Assembly (NCBI RefSeq): GCF_001295795.1
Contig: NZ_LJHY01000031.1
Span: 1 to 64,000, forward strand
DNA from: Novosphingobium sp. AAP83
Lineage (GTDB): Bacteria > Pseudomonadota > Alphaproteobacteria > Sphingomonadales > Sphingomonadaceae
Length of the DNA stretch: 64,000 nucleotides
Direction of reading: 5' to 3'
Position 1 is the stretch's first letter. Every line of letters starts with the position of its first letter. The position numbers and the translations under genes are program-made. The notes below the pieces were generated by a model. It did no database searches, was not told where the DNA came from, and worked only from the letters and a program-made list of their open reading frames with translations. This document shows positions 34,325 through 41,372 of the stretch, piece by piece.

Positions 34325-35077
34325 TTAGAAGGGCGAAACTGCATTGAAGAACTTGCTTAACCAGCCTTCGCGGCTTGCGCGTCCGACCGAGCCATTCCCG
34401 GTGTATTCAACGCGCGCATCCGCGATCTGGGTGGAAAGAATGCGGTTTTCCTGATCGATATCGCCAAGGCGCACGATCCCTGAAAATTGTACCCATTCCT
34501 GCCCTTGGCTTAGCATCATGCGCTTCTCCCCGCGGACAAGCGCGGTGCCGTTGCCCCGCACTTCTGCGATGGTCACAGCCACGTCCCCTGCGAGCGTGCT
34601 CGTTTGCAAGGCGTTGCCCTGACCATTGAACGACGATCCGCCTGATGCATTAAGGGCATTGGGGTTGAGAAACGACAGTGGCCCCGCCGAGGGGGGGGTG
34701 ACCGCGAACTGGCCTTGCTTTTGCGTACGGGCCACAGCGGTCTTGGCAGAGGTCAGGTTTTCGATCAGCACGACCGTCACCAGATCGCCAACTTGATGCG
34801 CGCGCCTGCCTTCGACAAAGCCGGTGTAGCCGGTGCTCGCGTTGAAGATTGATCCGGCGGTGGGCGGTTGCGGCTGCGCCGTCGCAGGGTTTTGCGGCAA
34901 CGTCGGTTCGAAACCGGGCTTGGGCCGCGCGGCGTTTGCCGGATCGGTCAGGAATACGACAGCAGCAGTGGCCAGCGTTCCTATAACCATCGCGCGCAGA
35001 GCGCTTTTGCGGCGGCGGGGGGGCAACGATGCATAGCCCGAGAAATGGTGCTCGAAGGGGGTGTTCATGTCTATCAC
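34325..35077 (-). CDS. flgH: Flagellar L-ring protein FlgH, without a lipobox
   Basis: 250 residues. FlgH signatures are SIFNASTGYTGFVEGRRAHQ, GDLVTVVLIENLTSAKTA and GIVRLGDIDQENRILSTQIADA. Normally FlgH is an outer-membrane lipoprotein; here there is no cysteine at all. The N-terminus is instead a long basic leader (PPRRRKSALRA) with a hydrophobic segment ending in ANA-A, which looks like a signal peptidase I site. The GTG at 35077 overlaps flgG by four bases; an ATG at 35068 is also possible. Confidence 0.92.
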   Translation of the reverse strand: MIDMNTPFEHHFSGYASLPPRRRKSALRAMVIGTLATAAVVFLTDPANAARPKPGFEPTLPQNPATAQPQPPTAGSIFNASTGYTGFVEGRRAHQVGDLVTVVLIENLTSAKTAVARTQKQGQFAVTPPSAGPLSFLNPNALNASGGSSFNGQGNALQTSTLAGDVAVTIAEVRGNGTALVRGEKRMMLSQGQEWVQFSGIVRLGDIDQENRILSTQIADARVEYTGNGSVGRASREGWLSKFFNAVSPF

Positions 35078-35862
35078 AGCGTTTGGTTGGCGTTCTGGAG
35101 CATTTCATCGACGGCCGAGATCATCTTGGAATTGATCTCATAAGCGCGCTGCGCCTCGATCATGTCGACGAGCTCTTCCACGACATTGACGTTCGAGGCT
35201 TCAAGATAGCCTTGCTGGATGCGGCCCCGGCCCAGCTCTCCGGGAATGCCGACTTGCGCCGCGCCCGAGGCTGCGGTTTCCTGCAAGAAGTTGTCGCCCA
35301 TTGAACGCAAGCCGCCGGGATTGGCGAAGCTGGCAATGGTGATCTGGCCCAGTTCGGCAGGTTCTGCCTGTCCTGCAACGGTTGCCGAAACGATGCCATC
35401 AGGCGAAATCGTGATCGCACTTGCCCCTTCAGGGATCGCGATGGCGGGGTTCAGCGCATAGCCTTGCGCGGTCACCAGCACACCTTCGGCTGAGCGGCTG
35501 AAGTTGCCTGCACGGGTATAGGCAAGCACGCCGCCGGGCATGGTGACTTGGAAATAGCCATCGCCGTCCAGCGCCATGTCCAGCGCATTGCCGGTTGTTT
35601 GCAGTGTGCCTTGCGTATCGATCCGCGTAGTCGCCTGAAGCGCAACGCCGGTGCCAAGGTTCAGGCCGGTGGCATAAGCCGTCTCGTTCGAGGACTGCTG
35701 GCCTGCAACGCGGGCGTCCTGATAGGCCAGGGTGGCAAAGTTGGCGCGGTCGCGTTTGAATCCGGTCGTGCCGATATTGGCAAGGTTGTTGGCGATCACG
35801 CGCATCCGCGTGTCTTGCGCCTCAAGCCCAGTGCGGGCGACGTGCAGGGCGGAACTTGGCAT
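35074..35862 (-). CDS. flgG: Flagellar distal rod protein FlgG
   Basis: 262 residues, standard length. The N-terminal helix ALHVARTGLEAQDTRMRVIA and NNLANIGTTGFKRDRANF, and the C-terminal VVEELVDMIEAQRAYEINSK are characteristic. It builds the distal rod that spans the periplasm. It has 20 bases to flgF and a 4-base overlap with flgH. Confidence 0.95.
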   Translation of the reverse strand: MPSSALHVARTGLEAQDTRMRVIANNLANIGTTGFKRDRANFATLAYQDARVAGQQSSNETAYATGLNLGTGVALQATTRIDTQGTLQTTGNALDMALDGDGYFQVTMPGGVLAYTRAGNFSRSAEGVLVTAQGYALNPAIAIPEGASAITISPDGIVSATVAGQAEPAELGQITIASFANPGGLRSMGDNFLQETAASGAAQVGIPGELGRGRIQQGYLEASNVNVVEELVDMIEAQRAYEINSKMISAVDEMLQNANQTL

Positions 35863-35882
35863 GGGGTTTTACCTTTCTGAAA

Positions 35883-36623
35883 TCACGAAATGCGCATCAG
35901 GGCAGAGCTGGATTCATCCACCTCGCGCGCCTGGCTGACGACTTTGGTGCGGATATCGAACAGGCGCTGCGCCTCGACCATTTCGACAAGGATGCGCGTG
36001 GGATCGACGTTGGACTGTTCCAGACTGCCGACCATCAGCTTGGCCTCTTCGTCTTGCGGCAACACGCCGCCACCGGTGACACGGAACAGGCCGTCCAGCC
36101 CCTTGTCGATGGCGGTTCCTGTCGTTGAAGCGATCTTGATCCGCCCTACATTCTGCGGCGGCTGATCCGGCGCTTCGGGGTTTGCAACATTCACCCCGCC
36201 ATCGGGCGAGATCGTGACCTTCGATCCTAAAGGCACGGTGATCGGTCCACCTTCGCCGATGATGGGGCGGTTGTCCCCGTTTTGCAGCACGCCGCCTGCG
36301 CTGATCGAAAGATCGCCGCGCCGGGTATAGGCTTCGGTTCCATCGTCGGCCTGTACCGAAAGCATGGTGTCGCCGGTTAGCGCCACGTCCATCGGCTTGC
36401 CCGTTTCGATCAACGAACCTTGCGCCATCGAAGAGCCGCGCACTTCGCCATCGGTCATCGCGCGTGCTTCAAGGCTGGGGCCTTTCAGCGTCATCGGCGT
36501 GGTCGTCAGCATCTCGGCGCGAAAGCCGATGGTCTGGGCGTTGGCCATGTTGCTGGCGATCACGCGCTGGCGCACGGTCGATCCGGTCATCCCGGAATAG
36601 GCGGTGTAGATCAGGCGGTCCAT
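35883..36623 (-). CDS. flgF: Flagellar proximal rod protein FlgF
   Basis: 246 residues. The N-terminus YTAYSGMTGSTVRQRVIASN with NMANAQTIGFRAE and the C-terminal PTRILVEMVEAQRLFDIRTK match rod proteins of the FlgF class. It adds to the proximal rod. A 21-base gap separates it from flgG and a 39-base gap from flgE. Confidence 0.92.
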   Translation of the reverse strand: MDRLIYTAYSGMTGSTVRQRVIASNMANAQTIGFRAEMLTTTPMTLKGPSLEARAMTDGEVRGSSMAQGSLIETGKPMDVALTGDTMLSVQADDGTEAYTRRGDLSISAGGVLQNGDNRPIIGEGGPITVPLGSKVTISPDGGVNVANPEAPDQPPQNVGRIKIASTTGTAIDKGLDGLFRVTGGGVLPQDEEAKLMVGSLEQSNVDPTRILVEMVEAQRLFDIRTKVVSQAREVDESSSALMRIS

Positions 36624-36662
36624 CGGGCGGCTTTCAAGCTAAAGGATTGAACAGTAAGAGAA

Positions 36663-37490
36663 TTAGCTCTGGAGCTGGATCACGGTCTGCGAAATCTGGG
36701 TGGCCGTATCGATCGCCTTGGCGTTCGCCTGGAAATTGCGCTGGGCGGTAATCAGGCTCACCAGTTCCTCGGCGATGTCCACGTTGGAACGCTCCAGCGC
36801 ACCCGACAGCAGCGAGCCGTATTGACCGGTGCTGGGCTGGCCATAAGTTGCCGCGCCTGAAATTCCCGATGCCACCCAGTTGGACGAACCCACTTGCTTC
36901 AGGCCCTGCGGCGCGATGAAGCTGGCCAACGCTACTTTGCCGATGATCAGGTTTGATCCGTCAGCATATGATGCAACTACCGCGCCATCATCGGCAACAG
37001 TAATGCCTGCAAAATCAATAGGATTACCGTTGGCATCAACGCCATTGCTGGCTGGAATTAGTGCGTCGACGGGCGTCTGCGACGTGATGACACCCGCAGT
37101 CGTTGTCGGGAACACTTGCAGCCGGTTGTTCGAGCCATCGCTGATGAAACCCGAGCCATCTACGGTCATGCTGCCGTTGCGGGTATAGAGCGTTTCTTGG
37201 GTTACCACATTCTTGGTGGTGAAAAACCCGTCGCCGTTGATCGCCAGATCCAGGGCTGATCCGGTTTGCTCGATGGGGCCGAGCGCAAAATTTTGGCTAA
37301 TCGATTCAACCGCTGCGCCAATGCCCACGACCAGCTTCGGGTTCGTAAACGCGCTACCCACCACAATATCGGCAAACTCGGTCCGGCTCTTCTTGAAGCC
37401 CGTTGTTTCAGCATTGGCGATGTTGTGGCTGATTACGCCAAGATCGGTCTGCGCGTTCTTGAGGCCGTTGAGCGAGGTGTAAAAGGACAT
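36663..37490 (-). CDS. flgE: Flagellar hook protein FlgE, short form
   Basis: 275 residues. The N-terminus SFYTSLNGLKNAQTDLGVIS with HNIANAETTGFKKSRTEFAD and the C-terminus VDIAEELVSLITAQRNFQAN are hook/rod-family ends. Position between flgD and flgF supports FlgE. It is much shorter than common hook proteins (about 400 residues or more), so the outer D2-type domain is reduced or missing. The neighbouring FlgD is reduced too, arguing that this is a real compact form and not a sequencing error. Confidence 0.88.
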   Translation of the reverse strand: MSFYTSLNGLKNAQTDLGVISHNIANAETTGFKKSRTEFADIVVGSAFTNPKLVVGIGAAVESISQNFALGPIEQTGSALDLAINGDGFFTTKNVVTQETLYTRNGSMTVDGSGFISDGSNNRLQVFPTTTAGVITSQTPVDALIPASNGVDANGNPIDFAGITVADDGAVVASYADGSNLIIGKVALASFIAPQGLKQVGSSNWVASGISGAATYGQPSTGQYGSLLSGALERSNVDIAEELVSLITAQRNFQANAKAIDTATQISQTVIQLQS

Positions 37491-37514
37491 GTGGGTCTCC
37501 TGCGGGAAAGGTGG

Positions 37515-37856
37515 TCAAACGGTGGCGGATGGGGGCGTCTGGGTGGACGCAAGCTTGGCGATCGTGCTGTTCAGCGTGTCGAGCTTGGCCGAAATCTGCG
37601 CGAGGGTGTCGTTCTGACCGGTGATGGTCTGAAGCGATTCCTTCATTTCGTTGGTGTTGGACAAGTTGGAAAACTGGGCCAGTTGCGCCAGCATCAGCGT
37701 GTTATCCACCGGCTCTGTCGGGTCCTGATTGTTCAACTGCGTGGTCAGCAGCTTGATGAAATCTTCGGCGCCCAAATCGCCCCAGCCTTTGGCCGTGGTG
37801 GTGTTGGATTTGGAGCCGGTGACACCGGAGGTGGAGGTTACAGAAGCGACTGACAT
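37515..37856 (-). CDS. flgD: Flagellar hook-cap protein FlgD, short form
   Basis: 113 residues. It contains the conserved N-terminal part GAEDFIKLLTTQLNNQDPTE and NTLMLAQLAQFSNLSNTNEM. The C-terminal tudor-like and Fn3-like domains of the usual about 230-residue FlgD are missing. The conserved part is what binds the growing hook. Its ATG overlaps the flgC stop by one base. The stop is followed by 24 bases before flgE, with no sign of a frameshifted continuation. Confidence 0.9.
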   Translation of the reverse strand: MSVASVTSTSGVTGSKSNTTTAKGWGDLGAEDFIKLLTTQLNNQDPTEPVDNTLMLAQLAQFSNLSNTNEMKESLQTITGQNDTLAQISAKLDTLNSTIAKLASTQTPPSATV

Positions 37857-38266
37857 TATTTCATCCTCATCGTTTCGAGCATGAGCTGCTTTGCGGTTTG
37901 CATCGCCTCGACCACGTTCTGGTATTGGCGCGAGCTTTCGAGCATCTCGACCATCTCGGCGTTCTCATCGACCGGGGCGGTCCAGACATCGCCATTGGCA
38001 TCGGCCAGCGGGTGGCCGGGATCGTGCTGGCGAATGGGGGTGGCATCTGAACGCTTGACGCCTGCGACGCGCACCGTCGAAAGGCCGTTGGCCTGATCGA
38101 GCTGTTCGGCAAAAACCGGGCGCAGCGGGCGATAGGCCTCGGCCTCGCTTGTGGTGACAGTGCCGGCGTTGGCAAGGTTCGATGCCGCTGCGTTCATGCG
38201 CACCAATTGGGCCGACATGGCCCGACCGGTGACTTGGAACAGATTGAGCGGTGCATTGTTTGGCAT
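37856..38266 (-). CDS. flgC: Flagellar proximal rod protein FlgC
   Basis: 136 residues, normal length. The N-terminal helix includes QVTGRAMSAQLVRMNAAASN then LANAGTVTTSEAEAYRP, and the C-terminus is NAEMVEMLESSRQYQNVVEA. With FlgB and FlgF it forms the proximal rod. It begins three bases after flgB. Confidence 0.95.
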   Translation of the reverse strand: MPNNAPLNLFQVTGRAMSAQLVRMNAAASNLANAGTVTTSEAEAYRPLRPVFAEQLDQANGLSTVRVAGVKRSDATPIRQHDPGHPLADANGDVWTAPVDENAEMVEMLESSRQYQNVVEAMQTAKQLMLETMRMK

Positions 38267-38269
38267 GGC

Positions 38270-38617
38270 TTATTCGCCCTTTATTGCGCGGGTGATTGTC
38301 TCGACCCGGCCACGCAGGAAGTTGAGTGTGGCCGAATAGCCCACCGCGTTTTCGGCAAAGGCTGTCTGTTCGGTCGCCATCTCCACGGTGTTGCCATCAA
38401 GGCTGGGCATCACCGGTATGCGATAGCGTGTGGCCGCGGTCATCGCCTGATCCGCACTGGCACCATTGGTGCGGGCTTTCAGGGCTGTGGCAAAATCGAT
38501 GTCCTTGGCTTTGAAACCCGGGGTTGCCGCGTTCGCTATGTTGGACGTCAGCAGGCCCATGCGCTGCGAGCGCAGTTCCAGTGCCTTTCCGTGAATGCCG
38601 AATAAGGACTCAGACAT
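38270..38617 (-). CDS. flgB: Flagellar proximal rod protein FlgB
   Basis: 115 residues. IHGKALELRSQRMGLLTSNI then ANAATPGFKAKDIDF is the family signature. First gene of the flgBCDEFGHIJKL-motAB run, preceded by the sigma54-type promoter at 38664-38679. A longer upstream reading frame exists but lacks similarity and covers the promoter, so the ATG at 38617 is chosen. Confidence 0.94.
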   Translation of the reverse strand: MSESLFGIHGKALELRSQRMGLLTSNIANAATPGFKAKDIDFATALKARTNGASADQAMTAATRYRIPVMPSLDGNTVEMATEQTAFAENAVGYSATLNFLRGRVETITRAIKGE

Positions 38618-38663
38618 CGTATCGTACCTTGGGTCTTGCCAGAGGGAGTAATGCCGGTGTTCC

Positions 38664-38679
38664 AGCAAGCCCTGTGCCA
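38664..38679 (-). promoter_or_regulatory. Sigma54 promoter of the flgB operon
   Basis: Read on the minus strand: TGGCAC-AGGGC-TTGCT (-24 at 38679-38674, -12 at 38668-38664), an exact consensus match with correct spacing. It lies 47 bases upstream of the flgB ATG. Confidence 0.85.
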
Positions 38680-38752
38680 AACGCGCAAATGCGGGGCCGG
38701 GCGCGGCGCGGGCGGGCACAAGCGGCAAAGCATTGCCGGATGGCGGCAAATT

Positions 38753-38779
38753 GCAGGCAAGGGGCTGAATTTTGCCTGC
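38753..38779. repeat. Inverted repeat in the divergent flagellar intergenic region
   Basis: GCAGGCAA (38753-38760) and TTGCCTGC (38772-38779) form an 8-base inverted repeat with an 11-base gap, upstream of the MotA-like gene and about 75 bases from the flgB promoter. It could be a binding site for the sigma54 activator or a leader hairpin. No direct evidence for either. Confidence 0.4.
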
Positions 38780-38816
38780 CGCCTGCCGTTCTTTGCCTTG
38801 AGGAGACCCCCGGTCC

Positions 38817-39494
38817 ATGCAACTTCCGCTGCTGATTGACGGCATCTCGGCCACTATTGTGCTGGGCGGGACCGCGCTTGCCACCGTGCTGCGCGCAGGC
38901 TGGCACGAACTGGCTGTGACCGGGCAGGCCTTGGGCGGGCTGTGGCATCCGCGCTTTACCGCAGAACAGGCCAAGGCCGATCTTGCGCCGCAGGTGACCG
39001 CCATCGTCCGTGACGGGGTGCTGCGGGTTACGCCGCGCAGCACCGGAGACCGGGAATTTGACGAGGGCACCGAGGCGCTGATCCGCGAGCGTTCGCTTGA
39101 TCCGCTGATCGCCCGCCATCACACTTTTCGCCGCCAACGCATGGCAACGGCCAATACGGCCGTGCGCACATTGGCGCAGGCGGCTGAGCTGGGGCCGGTG
39201 TTCGGCATGGTCGGCACGCTGGTATCGCTTAGCCAATTGCCCACAGGCGGGCTGGATAGCAGCGCGCTGAATGGCGCGATCTCTACTGCCGTGATGACCA
39301 CGCTTTACGGGCTGCTGCTGGCCAATCTGGTGCTTGCCCCGCTGGCGCGCATGGTGGAACGCCACGCGCAGGCAGAGGAGAACGCACGGCAGGACGTGAT
39401 TGATTGGCTGACTGCGCAGCTTGAATCCGCTGTTCCGCCTCGCGTCCAGCCTTTGCGCCCGCAGGTGGTCCCGCGCGAGAGACAGCACGTATGA
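38817..39494 (+). CDS. MotA/TolQ/ExbB-like proton channel family protein
   Basis: 225 residues. One membrane helix lies at residues 4-27, a cytoplasmic part of about 90 residues follows, and two helices carry the family motifs AELGPVFGMVGTLVSLSQL (about residues 118-138) and STAVMTTLYGLLLANLVLAP (about 152-172). The three-helix topology is ExbB/TolQ-like, whereas the sequence (TTLYGLLLAN) is MotA-like. It is clearly different from the four-helix MotA at 29720. It overlaps the downstream MotB/ExbD-like gene by four bases, and both are divergent from flgB. Function inferred: an ion-driven stator subunit. Confidence 0.8.
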   Translation: MQLPLLIDGISATIVLGGTALATVLRAGWHELAVTGQALGGLWHPRFTAEQAKADLAPQVTAIVRDGVLRVTPRSTGDREFDEGTEALIRERSLDPLIARHHTFRRQRMATANTAVRTLAQAAELGPVFGMVGTLVSLSQLPTGGLDSSALNGAISTAVMTTLYGLLLANLVLAPLARMVERHAQAEENARQDVIDWLTAQLESAVPPRVQPLRPQVVPRERQHV

Positions 39495-39949
39495 TCGTGC
39501 GTGCGGGCACCGGCTGGCAATATGCGCTGGCCGATCTATCGCTGATCCTGTTTCTGGTGACCGCCTCGGCGCTCGCCCAGACCAATAGCGCGCCCAAAGC
39601 GCCGCCGCCGCCAGTCCCTCCAGCCCCCATTGCCGCGGCGTTCACGTCCGAGCCGGTGGCCGTGTGGAGCGCGGGCGAAGGCGCGCCACCGCTGGCGCAA
39701 TGGCTGGCGCAAGTGGCGGCTGACCCCCGTTTGGAAGTGCAGATTATCGTGCGCTTTGCCGACAAGAAGCGCGATGCAGCCGTGGCGCAAGCTGTCCAGC
39801 TTGTTGCAGAAGGTGGGCCAAGGGCCAGCGGGGCGCGTATTCTGGTGGAACCGGGTGATCGTGCCGGTGCCAGCGTATCGCTGACTTATGCGAGCGAGGG
39901 GTTCACACCGCCCGCAACCGCCGTGGTTACAGCGGCTTTGGCACGATGA
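39491..39949 (+). CDS. Small MotB/ExbD-like single-helix protein
   Basis: 152 residues. A single N-terminal helix carries an acidic residue, Asp15 in YALADLSLILFLVTASA, at the place of the proton-accepting Asp of MotB and ExbD. A proline-rich linker (PPPPVPPAPI) follows, then a domain of about 80 residues (LAQWLAQVAADPRLEVQIIV then RFADKK and GARILVEPGDRAG) that resembles a shortened OmpA-like fold. The helix starts only nine residues from the N-terminus. No orthologue name is known to me. It is coupled to the channel-like gene upstream, and a sigma54 site for flgA lies in its last codons. Confidence 0.7.
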   Translation: MIVRAGTGWQYALADLSLILFLVTASALAQTNSAPKAPPPPVPPAPIAAAFTSEPVAVWSAGEGAPPLAQWLAQVAADPRLEVQIIVRFADKKRDAAVAQAVQLVAEGGPRASGARILVEPGDRAGASVSLTYASEGFTPPATAVVTAALAR

Positions 39950-39954
39950 TTGCG
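39939..39954 (+). promoter_or_regulatory. Sigma54 promoter of flgA
   Basis: TGGCAC-GATGA-TTGCG (-24 at 39939-39944, -12 at 39950-39954), with correct GG-GC spacing. It straddles the stop of the upstream stator-like gene and is 40 bases before the flgA ATG. The last base deviates from the preferred W. Confidence 0.7.
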
Positions 39955-39993
39955 ATGATGGCTGCATTCTGAAGCTATTGCCGGACACGCCCC

Positions 39994-40521
39994 ATGAAGA
40001 TTTCCCTCCGCATCGCCACTGCTGCCGCAACAGCGCTGGCTGCTTTTACGCAAGTGCCAACGGCAGCGGCACAGGCCAGAGGTTTCCACGATCTGGTAGC
40101 GATAGATGCCGCAATTGCCGCGTTTACCGGCGCGGGCATTGGCGTGCCGGGAGGCGCAAACTTGCCTGTAGACCGCCGGATGCGGCTGGCCCAGTGCTAT
40201 TCCCCGCTGGCGCTTTCATGGTACGGCAACCGGCAAGACAACGTGCTGGTGCAGTGCCCGGATGTGGGTGGCTGGCGGCTGTTTGTTGCCGTTTCCGGCA
40301 ATGGGCGGCAAGGCGCTGCCCCGATGGCCCCACTGGCTGTTGCACGCGGCGAGGCAATTACCATCGCGGTTGCAGGCGAGGGCTTTTCGGTGACCCAATC
40401 GGGCGAAGCGATGGAGGCAGGCGCAGTGGGCGCGTGGATTCGCGTGCGTACCAGCGCCAAAGCCACGCCGATCCGCGCACAAGTGTCGCGGCCCGGACTG
40501 GTCATCGTGCCGGTGGAATGA
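39994..40521 (+). CDS. flgA: Flagellar P-ring assembly chaperone FlgA
   Basis: 175 residues with a signal peptide ending near AAAQA. The C-terminal SAF-type domain includes APLAVARGEAITIAVAGEGF and the conserved final region AWIRVRTSAKATPIRAQVS. Two Cys residues (LAQCYSP, LVQCPD) may form the usual disulfide. It chaperones FlgI in the periplasm. The first half is shortened compared with Salmonella FlgA. Confidence 0.87.
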   Translation: MKISLRIATAAATALAAFTQVPTAAAQARGFHDLVAIDAAIAAFTGAGIGVPGGANLPVDRRMRLAQCYSPLALSWYGNRQDNVLVQCPDVGGWRLFVAVSGNGRQGAAPMAPLAVARGEAITIAVAGEGFSVTQSGEAMEAGAVGAWIRVRTSAKATPIRAQVSRPGLVIVPVE

Positions 40522-40629
40522 TGCGGTTGCCGGATAAATTTCACAAACCGGCAAAATTTTTCCGCATGGCCCCTTAAAGCTTCCTTTAGATCGCCGTTCT
40601 TGGATGCATGAAACGCTAGGAGCGTCACC

Positions 40630-40929
40630 ATGTCATCTATTGAAATCGGTGCACCGCGTCCGGTTGGGCCGGTGCAAGTCAAAACTGCCACCACTGCCAA
40701 AGCGGCTCCTGCTGTCGTTGCTTCGGAAGCGACTTCTGTTGCCGATGCCGGACCTGCTGCCAATGTCCAGCGTTCGTCAGCGCTTGATGCCGGCGCTGCT
40801 GCACCTGTCGATATCGAGCGGGTGAAAGACATTCGCCAGGCCATCGAAAAGGGCAACTACCCGCTGGTCCCGGCGCGTATCGCCGATGCCATGATTGCTG
40901 CCGGAATGCTGTTGAGGACTGCCTCCTGA
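40630..40929 (+). CDS. flgM: Anti-sigma-28 factor FlgM
   Basis: 99 residues. A disordered Ala/Pro/Thr-rich N-terminal half is followed by the sigma28-binding region DIERVKDIRQAIEKGNYPLV and ARIADAMIAAGMLL. FlgM holds FliA inactive until the hook-basal body is complete, then is exported. FliA is encoded about 3.5 kb downstream at 44381. The stop shares a base with the flgN-like start. Confidence 0.92.
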   Translation: MSSIEIGAPRPVGPVQVKTATTAKAAPAVVASEATSVADAGPAANVQRSSALDAGAAAPVDIERVKDIRQAIEKGNYPLVPARIADAMIAAGMLLRTAS

Positions 40930-41303
40930 TGACCAACACCACCACAGCCCGCCCTGTCACCGGCACAAGCGCAGAAGTGACCTCGCCCTTGCGCGATACG
41001 CTTCGGCAGATGCTTGCCGTGCTGCAGGAAGAACGGCACGCGCTTGCCGGACTGGACCTTGATCTGATCATGGGCTGCGCTTCAAGCAAGGCAGAGCTGT
41101 GCGGCACTTTGGCCGATGTCGGCGATGCGCTGGTGGACGAGGAATGCCGTGCGCTGCTGGACTCTGCGCGCCGCCTGAACGAGGCCAATCGCCGGGTGCG
41201 CAACCTGATTGCCGCCAATGTTTCGGCGCGGCTTGATGCGCTTACCGGCAGCACGCCGCTCTATCGTGCAGGCGCGCAAGTTCACCGCTTGCGCAGCGCC
41301 TGA
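40929..41303 (+). CDS. flgN: FlgN-like export chaperone
   Basis: 124 residues, mostly helical: LRDTLRQMLAVLQEERHALA, LDLIMGCASSKAELCGTLAD and CRALLDSARRLNEANRRVRN. Size, helical character and place directly after flgM indicate FlgN, the cytosolic chaperone for FlgK and FlgL. Sequence similarity between FlgN proteins is low, so position carries much of the weight. Confidence 0.8.
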   Translation: MTNTTTARPVTGTSAEVTSPLRDTLRQMLAVLQEERHALAGLDLDLIMGCASSKAELCGTLADVGDALVDEECRALLDSARRLNEANRRVRNLIAANVSARLDALTGSTPLYRAGAQVHRLRSA

Positions 41304-41309
41304 GCCATT

Positions 41310-41325
41310 TGGCACGGCCTTTGCT
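41310..41325 (+). promoter_or_regulatory. Sigma54 promoter of the transglycosylase-flhA-fliA operon
   Basis: TGGCAC-GGCCT-TTGCT (-24 at 41310-41315, -12 at 41321-41325), an exact match with correct spacing, starting six bases after the flgN-like stop and 48 bases before the GTG of the transglycosylase gene. Confidence 0.87.
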
Positions 41326-41372
41326 GAACACCTTCCGTGATGCCGCTGTGATGCGGACGGAAGGGACAAGGC

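Noticed and set aside
38740..38760. Sigma54-like TGGCGG...TTGCA before the MotA-like gene
   Set aside because: The spacer between elements is four bases instead of five, and sigma54 tolerates little spacing change.
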